Below the pieces are notes generated by a model that did no database searches, was not told where the DNA came from, and saw only the letters and a list, made by a program, of their open reading frames with translations. A stretch of DNA of 7,504 bases from the NCBI GenBank assembly GCA_011051075.1, contig DREN01000253.1, positions 1 to 7,504 of the forward strand, in the 5' to 3' direction. This document shows, piece after piece, positions 1 to 5,989 of the stretch (within the stretch, counting starts at the first letter, position 1; each line of letters starts with the position of its first letter). The stretch is from Deltaproteobacteria bacterium (GTDB lineage: Bacteria > Desulfobacterota > DSM-4660 > Desulfatiglandales > Desulfatiglandaceae). A program made the position numbers and the translations under genes.

Positions 1-788
1 ACGGTAATGAGTTCAAACTTAGACCGCCCCGTCCTCCCGCACTTCCCCCCGGAGGGCTGGTGAGGGTGGACGGGACCTTCGTGCCCCCGGATGAGGATGG
101 GGAAGGGGTTGAGCTCATGATCGACCCCCGGTCTGAACGGCTTCAACTGCTCAGGCCCTTTGATAAATGGGATGGAAAGGATTTTGTCGACCTGCCCGTC
201 CTAATCAAGACTAAGGGGAAAACAACCACGGACCATATATCGCCCGGTGGCAAGTGGCTCAGGTTCAGGGGACATCTGCCGAATATATCCAGGAACATGC
301 TGATAGGCGCTGCCAACGCCTTCACGGGCGAAACAGGGACAGGAACCAACGTAATCACGGGCGAAAAGGGGGTAAGGCTTCCAGATCTCGCGCTTTATTA
401 CAGGGAAAATACCGGCGGTTTTGTAGTTGTGGGTGATGAAAACTACGGCGAGGGCTCCAGCCGGGAACATGCGGCCATGAGCCCCAGGTTCATGGGGGCC
501 AGGGCCGTCATAGCAAGGTCCTTTGCCAGGATACACGAGGCGAATCTCAAGAAGCAGGGTATCCTGGCCCTGACCTTTTCAAAGGCGGCCGAATATGACC
601 TGATCGAAGAATACGACCATATCAGCATGGTTGATCTTTCAGGGCTTCAACCGGGAAGGCCGGTGAAGGCCGTCATAAAGAAACGGGACGGGATTACCAT
701 TGAGATTCAACTGAATCATACCCTGACCCGGGAGCAGATAGGGTGGTTCAGGGCCGGATCCGCCCTGAATACCATTTCGGAGGGATAG
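1..788 (+). CDS. acn: Aconitate hydratase, mitochondrial type, C-terminal part (5' end outside window)
   Basis: Aconitase interconverts citrate and isocitrate with a [4Fe-4S] cluster in the cytoplasm, in the TCA cycle. The reading frame (first full codon at base 3) is open to the left edge, so about the last 260 residues are seen; the GTG at 60 is internal, not a start. The text follows mitochondrial aconitase closely: a Pro-rich linker, then RLQLLRPFDKWDGKDF (about 144-191), KGKTTTDHIS (213-242), and the swivel-domain signature GDENYGEGSSREHA (432-473). The signature's Ser-Ser-Arg (456-464) matches the active-site Ser/Arg of the family. FARIHEANLKKQG and the terminal EQIGWFRAGSALN are also classic. 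The cluster Cys ligands lie in the missing N-terminal part. The protein ends at TAG 786-788 with no sign of damage. The downstream ferredoxin and Kor genes extend the same pathway, though a repeat-bearing gap separates them. The family assignment is very secure; mitochondrial type rather than AcnB is clear from the domain order. Confidence 0.97.
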   Translation, partial: GNEFKLRPPRPPALPPGGLVRVDGTFVPPDEDGEGVELMIDPRSERLQLLRPFDKWDGKDFVDLPVLIKTKGKTTTDHISPGGKWLRFRGHLPNISRNMLIGAANAFTGETGTGTNVITGEKGVRLPDLALYYRENTGGFVVVGDENYGEGSSREHAAMSPRFMGARAVIARSFARIHEANLKKQGILALTFSKAAEYDLIEEYDHISMVDLSGLQPGRPVKAVIKKRDGITIEIQLNHTLTREQIGWFRAGSALNTISEG

Positions 789-789
789 G

Positions 790-841
790 GGTTCACGGTT
801 CAGAGGTCGGTGGGTTCAAAGGTTCAGAGGTTCAGGGTTTG
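790..841 (+). repeat. Degenerate short direct repeats (GGTTCA-type, about 8-bp period)
   Basis: GGTTCA occurs at 790-795, 797-802, 813-818, 821-826 and 829-834, followed by a degenerate GGTTTGAAAGG. The last three copies have an exact 8-base period (unit roughly GGTTCARA). The block fills almost the whole gap between aconitase and the ferredoxin and ends against the ferredoxin ribosome-binding site (AAGGGG, 843-848). No promoter or terminator can be read in the gap. Its role is unknown; it could be a slippage-derived filler, a family of dispersed intergenic repeats, or a protein-binding array. Confidence 0.75.
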
Positions 842-855
842 AAAGGGGTGTTACC

Positions 856-1158
856 ATGGCCGAAAAAGGAAAAGCCCCCTTCGTATGTCATATCTTCGTC
901 TGTACCAACGACAGGGGCGGAAAACGAAAATCGTGCGCGGACAACAACAGCCGGCAGGTGAGGTCCAGACTCAAGGAGATCGTTAACGACAGGGGCTGGA
1001 AGGGAAAGGCGAGGGTCTCCCAGTCGGGATGCATGGGGCTCTGTGCCAAAGGCTCAAACGTGATTATCTACCCCCAGGGAATATGGTTTTCAGGGGTCCT
1101 GCCCGAGGATGTTGAGGAAATAGCGGCTACTGTAGTGGGCATTGTTGAGGGCGACTGA
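856..1158 (+). CDS. Thioredoxin-like [2Fe-2S] ferredoxin
   Basis: A 100-residue cytoplasmic electron carrier of the thioredoxin-fold [2Fe-2S] family (the fold shared by Shethna-type/Aquifex ferredoxins and NuoE-like domains). Candidate cluster ligands are Cys16 and Cys27 (HIFVC...KSCAD) and Cys59 and Cys63 (SQSGCMGLC), the family's C-x(10-12)-C and C-x3-C spacing. The C-terminal NVIIYPQGIWFSGV strand is typical of the family, and the length is normal for a stand-alone member. The ATG at 856 has AAGGGG 7 bases upstream. Cys11 is an extra Cys outside the usual ligand set. The gene lies between aconitase and korDABC on the same strand, so it may serve as electron partner of the 2-oxoglutarate:ferredoxin oxidoreductase. 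That partner role is inferred from position only; the fold and cofactor are inferred from the motif. Confidence 0.92.
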   Translation: MAEKGKAPFVCHIFVCTNDRGGKRKSCADNNSRQVRSRLKEIVNDRGWKGKARVSQSGCMGLCAKGSNVIIYPQGIWFSGVLPEDVEEIAATVVGIVEGD

Positions 1159-1177
1159 TCAGGCTGAGCCATCTTAC

Positions 1178-1196
1178 CTGCGGAAGCATTCCGCGG
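1178..1196 (+). other. Stem-loop between ferredoxin and korD
   Basis: GCGGAA (1180-1185), loop GCA, TTCCGC (1189-1194) form a perfect 6-bp stem, extended to 8 bp by a T-G wobble and a C-G pair. It starts about 20 bases after the ferredoxin stop and ends 26 bases before the korD start. No U-tract follows, so it is not a standard intrinsic terminator. It could be an mRNA processing or stability element, or chance. Confidence 0.4.
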
Positions 1197-1222
1197 ATGC
1201 TGTATGAGAACGAGGTTGGACA

Positions 1223-1540
1223 GTGACACGCAAGAAGAAGAGGGCCACTGCAACAGAAAAAACGGGGGCCCGGGCGAGTAACCAGGATAAATCCTCGGGC
1301 AACGGACCGGGGGTGGGAAAAAAGCGATTCCGCCAGATCGTCTTTAAGGACTGGTGCAAGAAGTGTGGCATCTGCAGAGCATTCTGTCCGAAAAATGTGA
1401 TCGGACAGGACGAATCCGGAGGACCGGTATTCGAGCGCCCGGAGGACTGCATCGGATGCAGGTTCTGCGAACTGCACTGCCCTGACTTTGCAATAACCGT
1501 ACAAGAGATCCATACTGATCCGGCGGGAGATCTGCCATGA
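1223..1540 (+). CDS. korD: 2-oxoglutarate:ferredoxin oxidoreductase delta subunit (2x[4Fe-4S])
   Basis: Small ferredoxin-like subunit that carries electrons out of the KorAB active site. Two canonical [4Fe-4S] motifs are intact: C45-x2-C48-x2-C51-x3-C55-P and C76-x2-C79-x2-C82-x3-C86-P. The chosen start is GTG 1223, the first start after the in-frame TGA at 1205-1207, with GAGG at 1212-1215. This gives 105 residues with an unusual N-terminal extension (residues 1-34) rich in Lys/Arg, Thr, Ser and Gly. GTG 1313 would give a 75-residue protein closer to the minimal KorD, so the start is uncertain. The gene overlaps korA by four bases (ATGA, 1537-1540), indicating translational coupling. The order D-A-B-C matches oorDABC of epsilonproteobacteria. 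Substrate specificity is taken from the operon partners, not from this subunit. Confidence 0.93.
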   Translation: MTRKKKRATATEKTGARASNQDKSSGNGPGVGKKRFRQIVFKDWCKKCGICRAFCPKNVIGQDESGGPVFERPEDCIGCRFCELHCPDFAITVQEIHTDPAGDLP

Positions 1541-2682
1541 ACACCCCATTATCCGAAAAAAGAAGGCTTGTACAGGGTAACGAGGCCATTGCCGAGGGGG
1601 CCCTGGCCGCTGGATGCAGGTTTTTTGCCGGCTATCCCATCACCCCCGCCTCGGAAATCAGCGAGGTCCTGTCCTCCCGCCTGCCCCAGGTGGGGGGCTC
1701 CTTCATCCAGATGGAGGATGAGATCGCCAGTATGGGCGCCATAATAGGGGCCTCCATCGCTGGGATGAAGGCAATGACCGCCACCAGCGGTCCCGGCTTT
1801 TCCCTGATGCAGGAAAACTTAGGCTTTGCCTGCATCACGGAGACCCCCTGCGTTGTCGTCAACGTGATGCGCGGGGGCGGGAGCACCGGGCTGCCCACCT
1901 GTCCCGGGCAGGGCGACGTGATGCAGGCCAAATGGGGTACCCACGGCGATCATCCGATTATCGTTCTAGCCGTATCAAGCGTTGCCGACTGTTTCGAGAT
2001 AACCATCCAGGCCTTCAACCTTTCCGAGAAGTACCGGGTTCCGGTGGTCATCCTCTCCGATGAAGTGGTCTCCCATACCAGGGAAACGGTGGTCTTTCCC
2101 TCTCCCTGGGATATGGAGATCGTGGACAGGACAGGCCCAAGTGTCCCCCCTGAATGGTACGTCCCCTATGAGGATAACAGCATAGGGGTGCCGGACATGG
2201 CCACGTTAGGGGAGGGATACAGGTACCATATTACAGGGCTGATCCATGACGAAAGGGGTTTTCCCACCCAGCGACCCGAAGAGATCGAGGCCTTTACCGG
2301 CCGTTTGTTTCGAAAGCTTGCCCAGGGCCTCCATGAAATTCAGAAGATTAAGACCTTTATGATGAACGACGCAGAGGTGGCGGTAATCGCCTACGGTTCC
2401 GTGTCCCGCGCTGCCCGAAGCGCGGTCCTTGAAGCCCGGGACAGGGGTGTAAGGGCGGGGATGCTGCAACTGATTACCCTCTTCCCCTTCCCGGAACACC
2501 TGGTGGATAATGTCCTGAAACAGTGCAGCAAGGTGGTGGTGCCTGAGATGAACATGGGCCAGATCTACAGGGAAGTGCAGCGTGTCAACCAGGGCAAGAC
2601 CCGTGTGGAGAAGTACAGCCGCATTGACGGTCAGTTTATCACCCCCGATGAAATCCTTGGTAAACTGCTGCCTGAGGAATGA
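1537..2682 (+). CDS. korA: 2-oxoglutarate:ferredoxin oxidoreductase alpha subunit
   Basis: Alpha subunit of the cytoplasmic complex that interconverts 2-oxoglutarate + CoA and succinyl-CoA + CO2 with ferredoxin. Its 381 residues are usual for an unfused KorA. The N-terminal pyrimidine-binding domain has the YPITPASEI motif (33-41), the acidic QMEDEIASMGA segment (58-68) that corresponds to the cofactor-activating Glu region of the family, and TSGPGFSLMQEN (83-94). STGLPTCPGQGD and KYRVPVVILSDE are further family hallmarks. The C-terminal part, from about residue 280 (EVAVIAYGSVSRAAR), is the transketolase-C-like domain. The gamma domain is separate here (korC). ATG 1537 overlaps the korD stop and has GGGAG 7 bases upstream. 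2-Oxoglutarate is the preferred substrate by similarity and operon type; another 2-oxoacid cannot be excluded from sequence alone. Confidence 0.95.
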   Translation: MNTPLSEKRRLVQGNEAIAEGALAAGCRFFAGYPITPASEISEVLSSRLPQVGGSFIQMEDEIASMGAIIGASIAGMKAMTATSGPGFSLMQENLGFACITETPCVVVNVMRGGGSTGLPTCPGQGDVMQAKWGTHGDHPIIVLAVSSVADCFEITIQAFNLSEKYRVPVVILSDEVVSHTRETVVFPSPWDMEIVDRTGPSVPPEWYVPYEDNSIGVPDMATLGEGYRYHITGLIHDERGFPTQRPEEIEAFTGRLFRKLAQGLHEIQKIKTFMMNDAEVAVIAYGSVSRAARSAVLEARDRGVRAGMLQLITLFPFPEHLVDNVLKQCSKVVVPEMNMGQIYREVQRVNQGKTRVEKYSRIDGQFITPDEILGKLLPEE

Positions 2683-2685
2683 AAT

Positions 2686-3534
2686 ATGCCACAGGAAGTA
2701 ACAAAACTGATCCACAAGTATCTCCGCCGCGACAAGAAGTTTCCCCATGTGTGGTGCCCGGGATGCGGTAACGGTGTTGTACTTGGTTCCCTGATCCGTG
2801 CCATTGACAGGCTGGGGCTGACAAAAGACGAGGTTGTACTGGCCTCGGGTATAGGATGTTCAGGCCGAATGCCCGTGTACGTGGATTTCAACACCCTACA
2901 TACGACTCATGGACGTGTCCTTACCTTTGCCACCGGTATTAAGCTGGCCAAGCCCTCCATGACGGTGATCACCGTCATGGGTGACGGGGATGCCACGGCC
3001 ATAGGGGGGAATCATTTCATCCATGCGGCCAGGAGGAATCTGAACCTGACGGCCATCATAATAAACAATCAGATCTACGGAATGACAGGTGGACAGTTTT
3101 CGCCCACAACCCCCTACGGCTCAAAGGCCGCAACAGCCCCCTACGGTCATATAGAGCATGCCTTCTCCATAGCCGAGCTGGCAGTGACAGCCGGGGCCGC
3201 TTTTGTGGGACGGGGAACGGTTTTCCATGTGCAGCTTCTGGACAGGCTCATCGAGGCCGCGGTCATGAAGCGTGGTTTCAGTGTGGTGGAGGTCGTTTCC
3301 AACTGTCATATCCAGTTCGGGAGACGGAACGAAATGGGAAATCCCGTGACAATGATGGAATGGATGAGGGATCATGCCGTAACCGTGGGAAGGGCGGGGG
3401 AGATGTCACCTGAAGAGCTTGATGGGAAGTTTACCATAGGGATCCTAATTGATGAGGAAAAACCCGTGTACACGGAGGAGTATGACAGGATCAGAGAGCG
3501 GGCGGGAGGTTCGGATCCCGCCGGGGATCTATGA
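2686..3534 (+). CDS. korB: 2-oxoglutarate:ferredoxin oxidoreductase beta subunit (TPP-binding)
   Basis: Beta subunit that binds thiamine diphosphate and Mg2+ and a proximal [4Fe-4S] cluster. The TPP motif is GDGDATAIGGNH (99-110) through IINNQIYGMTGGQ (125-137). Four Cys fit the known cluster ligands of OFOR beta subunits: Cys24 and Cys27 in WCPGCGNG, Cys58 in GIGCSG, and Cys207 in SNCHIQFGRRN. SPTTPYGSKAATAPYG follows the family, and the GRRN segment after Cys207 resembles the 2-oxoglutarate-type enzymes. At 282 residues it is normal in length. ATG 2686 lies 3 bases after the korA stop with GAGG at 2674-2677, so it is cotranscribed. A 24-bp palindrome sits inside the gene just before the TPP motif codons, and a stem-loop lies near its 3' end; both are listed separately. 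Confidence 0.95.
   Translation: MPQEVTKLIHKYLRRDKKFPHVWCPGCGNGVVLGSLIRAIDRLGLTKDEVVLASGIGCSGRMPVYVDFNTLHTTHGRVLTFATGIKLAKPSMTVITVMGDGDATAIGGNHFIHAARRNLNLTAIIINNQIYGMTGGQFSPTTPYGSKAATAPYGHIEHAFSIAELAVTAGAAFVGRGTVFHVQLLDRLIEAAVMKRGFSVVEVVSNCHIQFGRRNEMGNPVTMMEWMRDHAVTVGRAGEMSPEELDGKFTIGILIDEEKPVYTEEYDRIRERAGGSDPAGDL
2957..2980 (+). repeat. Perfect 24-bp palindrome within korB
   Basis: The half-site CCATGACGGTGA is followed exactly by its reverse complement, centred between 2968 and 2969. As RNA it can form a 10-bp stem with loop GAUC. It encodes the MTVITVM strand (residues 92-98) that leads into GDG of the TPP motif. It may be a by-product of coding alternating hydrophobic residues, a binding site for a dimeric protein, or a translational pause hairpin. 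The symmetry is certain; any function is not. Confidence 0.7.
3501..3522 (+). other. Stem-loop at the korB/korC junction
   Basis: GGCGGGA (3501-3507) pairs perfectly with TCCCGCC (3516-3522) over an 8-base loop. It lies in the last codons of korB and ends 13 bases before the korC ATG, directly next to the GGGG (3523-3526) that is the only candidate ribosome-binding site for korC. It could tune korC translation or coupling, but it may be chance in GC-rich DNA. Confidence 0.35.
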
Positions 3535-3535
3535 G

Positions 3536-4120
3536 ATGGAAGATGAACGTTACGAGATCAGGTTAAGCGGCTCCGGAGGACAGGGTATCATCATGGCGGC
3601 CATAGTATTAGCCGAGGCAGCAGGGGTCTACGACCTAAAGTACGTATGTCAGACCCAGAGCTACGGGCCTGAGGCAAGGGGAGGGACCAGCAAGGCCGAG
3701 GTGATTATCAGTAACACCCCCATCGATTACCCAAAGGCCATACGGCCGGATCTGCTTCTGACCATGAACCAGGAGGCCTGCGATACATATTTCCACGATC
3801 TGAAGACCGGGGGCCTCCTGGTGGTGGATTCTACGCTGGTCCGTCAGATACCCCCCTGTCGCGTGGCCGCCATCCCCTTCACAAAGATCGCACGGGAGGA
3901 GATCAACAAGGAGATGGTGGCCAACATGGTGGCCCTGGGCGCAGTGGGAGAACTCTCTCCGGTCATATCCCTTAAGGGCCTTGAGCAGGCCCTGATGGCC
4001 AGGGTACCCAGGGGCACGGAGGACATTAATCGCAGGGCCCTTAATGCGGGGATAGAAGCTGCAAAGAGGTTCGATCTCCAGGATTTCCCCATGACGGCCA
4101 CAGTGGAAGAAGAGATTTGA
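3536..4120 (+). CDS. korC: 2-oxoglutarate:ferredoxin oxidoreductase gamma subunit
   Basis: Gamma subunit of the Kor complex, the domain that closes over and probably helps position CoA in this enzyme family. The chosen ATG at 3536, one base after the korB TGA, gives 194 residues beginning MEDERYEIRLSGSGGQG, the expected KorC start. A longer frame to 3449 would lie wholly inside korB in another frame and has no family counterpart. Visible motifs are LSGSGGQGIIMAA (10-22), TQSYGPEARGG (40-50), and the KAIRPDLLLTMN and GTEDINRRAL segments. The ribosome-binding site is weak (GGGG at 3523-3526), so translation is probably coupled to korB. The gene completes korDABC with no missing subunit. Confidence 0.95.
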   Translation: MEDERYEIRLSGSGGQGIIMAAIVLAEAAGVYDLKYVCQTQSYGPEARGGTSKAEVIISNTPIDYPKAIRPDLLLTMNQEACDTYFHDLKTGGLLVVDSTLVRQIPPCRVAAIPFTKIAREEINKEMVANMVALGAVGELSPVISLKGLEQALMARVPRGTEDINRRALNAGIEAAKRFDLQDFPMTATVEEEI

Positions 4121-4164
4121 CCTCCTGGTTAACGGGGTCCTTTCCTCATGAAACCCGCATTCCC

Positions 4165-5160
4165 ATGAACAGTATCCATGATGACTCCATGGTCCTGGCC
4201 GGAGATATCGGAGGGACCAAGACGGACCTGGGACTCTTTGTCCGGGGTAAAACCCGTCCACGGCTCAAGATTGCCGAGACCTATTCCAGCCTCGATGCCG
4301 ACAGACCTGAAGATATTATAGAGAAGTTCCTGCGGAAGCACGAGGTCCCTGTGGGCGGGGCCTGCCTGGGCATTGCCGGTCCGGTTATCAATGGACGATG
4401 CAGGACGACCAACCTGCCATGGGAGGTGTCGGAAACCGGGATCATGGATCGTTTCAAATGGAAAAAGGTCCGCCTGATCAACGACCTGAAGGCCGCGGCC
4501 CTGAGCATCCCCCTCCTGAACAGCCGGGAGCTCCTTCGCCTAAACAGGGCCCGGGCTCCAAGGGGAAGGAACCTGGGGCTTATCGCCCCCGGCACAGGCC
4601 TGGGAACGGCACTTCTCATCCACAGGGAGGGCGGTTACCATGCCGTTCCTTCAGAGGGGGGGCACGTGGATTTCTCCCCCAACAACCAGGATCAGGTTGA
4701 GCTGTGGCGCTTCCTTCACAAACGCCTGGGCCATGTGAGCGTGGAGAGGGTGTTGTCCGGGCCCGGCCTGCTGAACATATATGCCTGGATGCGGAGCACA
4801 GGGCGGTACAGGGAACCGGAGTGGCTTCCCAAAGAGATGGAGAAGTTGGATCCCGCCGTTATCACTCACGGCGCACTGGGCAGAAAGGATCCCCTGTGCA
4901 TATCAGTGGTTAAGATGTTCGTATCGGTCCTTGGAGCGGTCTCCGGCAACCTGGCCCTGACCGCCATGACCACCGGGGGCATCTACCTTGGAGGTGGAAT
5001 TCCCCCCAGGATCGTATCCCTCTTGGAGCAGGGCTACTTCATGGAGGCGTTCACTGACAAGGGGAGATTCAGGAACCTCCTTGAGAAGATACCCGTAAAA
5101 GTGATCATGAACCAGAAGGCGGCCCTTATGGGAGCCGCGCGGTGCGCCCTTGAGCTTTAG
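4165..5160 (+). CDS. glk: Glucokinase (Glk family, non-ROK)
   Basis: Phosphorylates glucose to glucose 6-phosphate with ATP, in the cytoplasm. From ATG 4165 the protein is 331 residues, close to E. coli Glk (321). Motifs in order: LAGDIGGTKT phosphate-binding loop (11-20), GIAGPV (69-74), TTNLPW, INDLKAAA with Asp107 as the likely catalytic base (E. coli Asp100), APGTGLGTALL, SEGGHVDF with Glu164 and His167, Glu194 in ERVLSGPGL, and GGIYLGGGIPPRI near the end. These match the glucose-binding residues of bacterial Glk. The start is uncertain: ATG 4165 and ATG 4189 lack a clear ribosome-binding site, while TTG 4117 overlaps the korC stop and has GGAAG 8 bases upstream but would add an atypical 16 residues. 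Whichever is used, the gene probably shares the kor transcript. A sugar kinase behind kor is an uncommon neighbour. Confidence 0.93.
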   Translation: MNSIHDDSMVLAGDIGGTKTDLGLFVRGKTRPRLKIAETYSSLDADRPEDIIEKFLRKHEVPVGGACLGIAGPVINGRCRTTNLPWEVSETGIMDRFKWKKVRLINDLKAAALSIPLLNSRELLRLNRARAPRGRNLGLIAPGTGLGTALLIHREGGYHAVPSEGGHVDFSPNNQDQVELWRFLHKRLGHVSVERVLSGPGLLNIYAWMRSTGRYREPEWLPKEMEKLDPAVITHGALGRKDPLCISVVKMFVSVLGAVSGNLALTAMTTGGIYLGGGIPPRIVSLLEQGYFMEAFTDKGRFRNLLEKIPVKVIMNQKAALMGAARCALEL

Positions 5161-5192
5161 GTCGATCACCGACAGTGAGGAAGGGAGATAAC

Positions 5193-5837
5193 ATGGCCTA
5201 TTACCGGTACGGGGCAGGTGTGCTGGGGGTACTTTCTTTCCTGATCACGGGCCTGGCAGGCGCGGCCCTTCAGAAAGTGGACAACCGTATTTACCAGGAA
5301 CTGCTTGAAAAATATGTAAGAAACGGCCAGGTGGATTACAGGGGTTTCAAGGAAGAGGAAAAGGAACTGGACCGATATCTGGAGGTGCTGGAACAGGTGG
5401 ACTCAGAGGCCCTGTCTCGGGACGACCGGTTCGCCTTTTACATCAACGCCTACAACGCCTGGACCATCAAACTGATCCTGACGGGCTATCCCGACGTGAA
5501 ATCGATCAAGGACCTGGGGTCCTTTTTCAGGAGCCCGTGGAAAAAAAAGATATGCCGCATTGACGGGGAGGTAATCTCCTTGGATCAGATAGAACACGGA
5601 ATCCTCAGGCCTCGGTTTAAAGACCCACGGGTACACTTTGCCATAAACTGCGCTGCCAAGGGCTGCCCGCCTCTTCGTTCAGTGCCCTATGAGGGGACTA
5701 ACCTTGATCAACAGTTGGACGAAATGGCAGCGGCCTTTATCAACGACCCATCGAGGAACCGCTTAGAGAGAAACACCCTCTACGCGAGCAGGATATTTGA
5801 CTGCTTTGAGGAGGATTTGGGGGGGGGGATATCATAG
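5193..5837 (+). CDS. Exported DUF547 protein, frame broken near its C-terminus
   Basis: Member of the DUF547 family, whose biochemical function is unknown. ATG 5193 has AGGGAG 5 bases upstream and starts a Sec signal peptide: short polar start, hydrophobic core about 7-23 (GAGVLGVLSFLITGLAGAA), likely cleavage after Ala24/25. A GTG at 5175 would add six charged residues in front and is less likely. Family hallmarks are FYINAYNAWTIKLIL (82-96) and HFAINCAAKGCPPLR (148-162), with Cys153 and Cys158. As written the frame gives 214 residues and stops at 5835-5837 just after a run of ten G. The missing C-terminal tail is encoded immediately downstream in the -1 frame. The gene begins 32 bases after glk and sits before a flavoprotein gene. 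Identity is secure; whether it is functional is open. Confidence 0.88.
   Translation: MAYYRYGAGVLGVLSFLITGLAGAALQKVDNRIYQELLEKYVRNGQVDYRGFKEEEKELDRYLEVLEQVDSEALSRDDRFAFYINAYNAWTIKLILTGYPDVKSIKDLGSFFRSPWKKKICRIDGEVISLDQIEHGILRPRFKDPRVHFAINCAAKGCPPLRSVPYEGTNLDQQLDEMAAAFINDPSRNRLERNTLYASRIFDCFEEDLGGGIS
5819..5828 (+). repeat. Run of ten G causing a frameshift
   Basis: TTT is followed by ten consecutive G (5819-5828), then ATATC. This is the longest homopolymer in the window; the next longest noticed is seven G at 4656-4662, inside glk. Eight or eleven G would join the two halves of the DUF547 frame. The tract is a natural site for replication slippage, transcriptional slippage, or a sequencing/assembly miscount. 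Confidence 0.9.
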
Positions 5838-5947
5838 GCTTCTTCCTGAAGTACGCGAGGGACGGCCTGAAGAAGAACCTGGAGAGGCAGAGGGAAGATA
5901 TAAAGATCAGGCATCTTGACTACGACTGGACCCTTAACGGAAAGTAG
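5828..5947 (+). pseudogene. Out-of-frame C-terminal remnant of the DUF547 gene
   Basis: Read from GAT at 5828 to TAG at 5945-5947, this segment encodes 39 residues starting DIIGFFLKYARDGLKK and ending RHLDYDWTLNGK. The closing YDW-(S/T)-LN is the usual end of DUF547 proteins, and the segment continues the EEDLGG end of the upstream frame without loss. With eight G the full protein would be 250 residues, with eleven G 251, both normal for the family. It has no start codon or ribosome-binding site of its own, so it is part of the upstream gene, not a separate one. Confidence 0.88.
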
Positions 5948-5989
5948 ATGCCTGGAGGATGGTTCCCATGAACCGATGTGGGGGATATC

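Noticed and set aside
1144..1222. Possible sigma-70 promoter ahead of korD beginning with TTGAGG.
   Set aside because: No acceptable -10 hexamer is found at a proper spacing.
2206..2748. Long minus-strand open frame across korA/korB.
   Set aside because: It is a shadow of strongly conserved plus-strand coding sequence, with no recognisable protein features or ribosome-binding site.
3110..3146. Direct repeat of CCCCCTACGG within korB.
   Set aside because: It encodes the two PYG segments of the conserved TTPYGSKAATAPYG motif, so protein constraint explains it.
3635..4261. 208-codon minus-strand open frame across korC and the glk start.
   Set aside because: It lies opposite the conserved KorC and Glk motifs and has no family resemblance; GC-rich DNA commonly gives such frames.
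5161..5174. GTCG...CGAC inverted repeat after glk as a possible terminator.
   Set aside because: Only four pairs and no U-tract; the next gene starts 32 bases after glk, which fits continued transcription.
5961..5974. GGTTC-CCAT-GAACC inverted repeat before the flavoprotein start.
   Set aside because: The 5-bp stem with no T-run is too weak to call a regulator or terminator.
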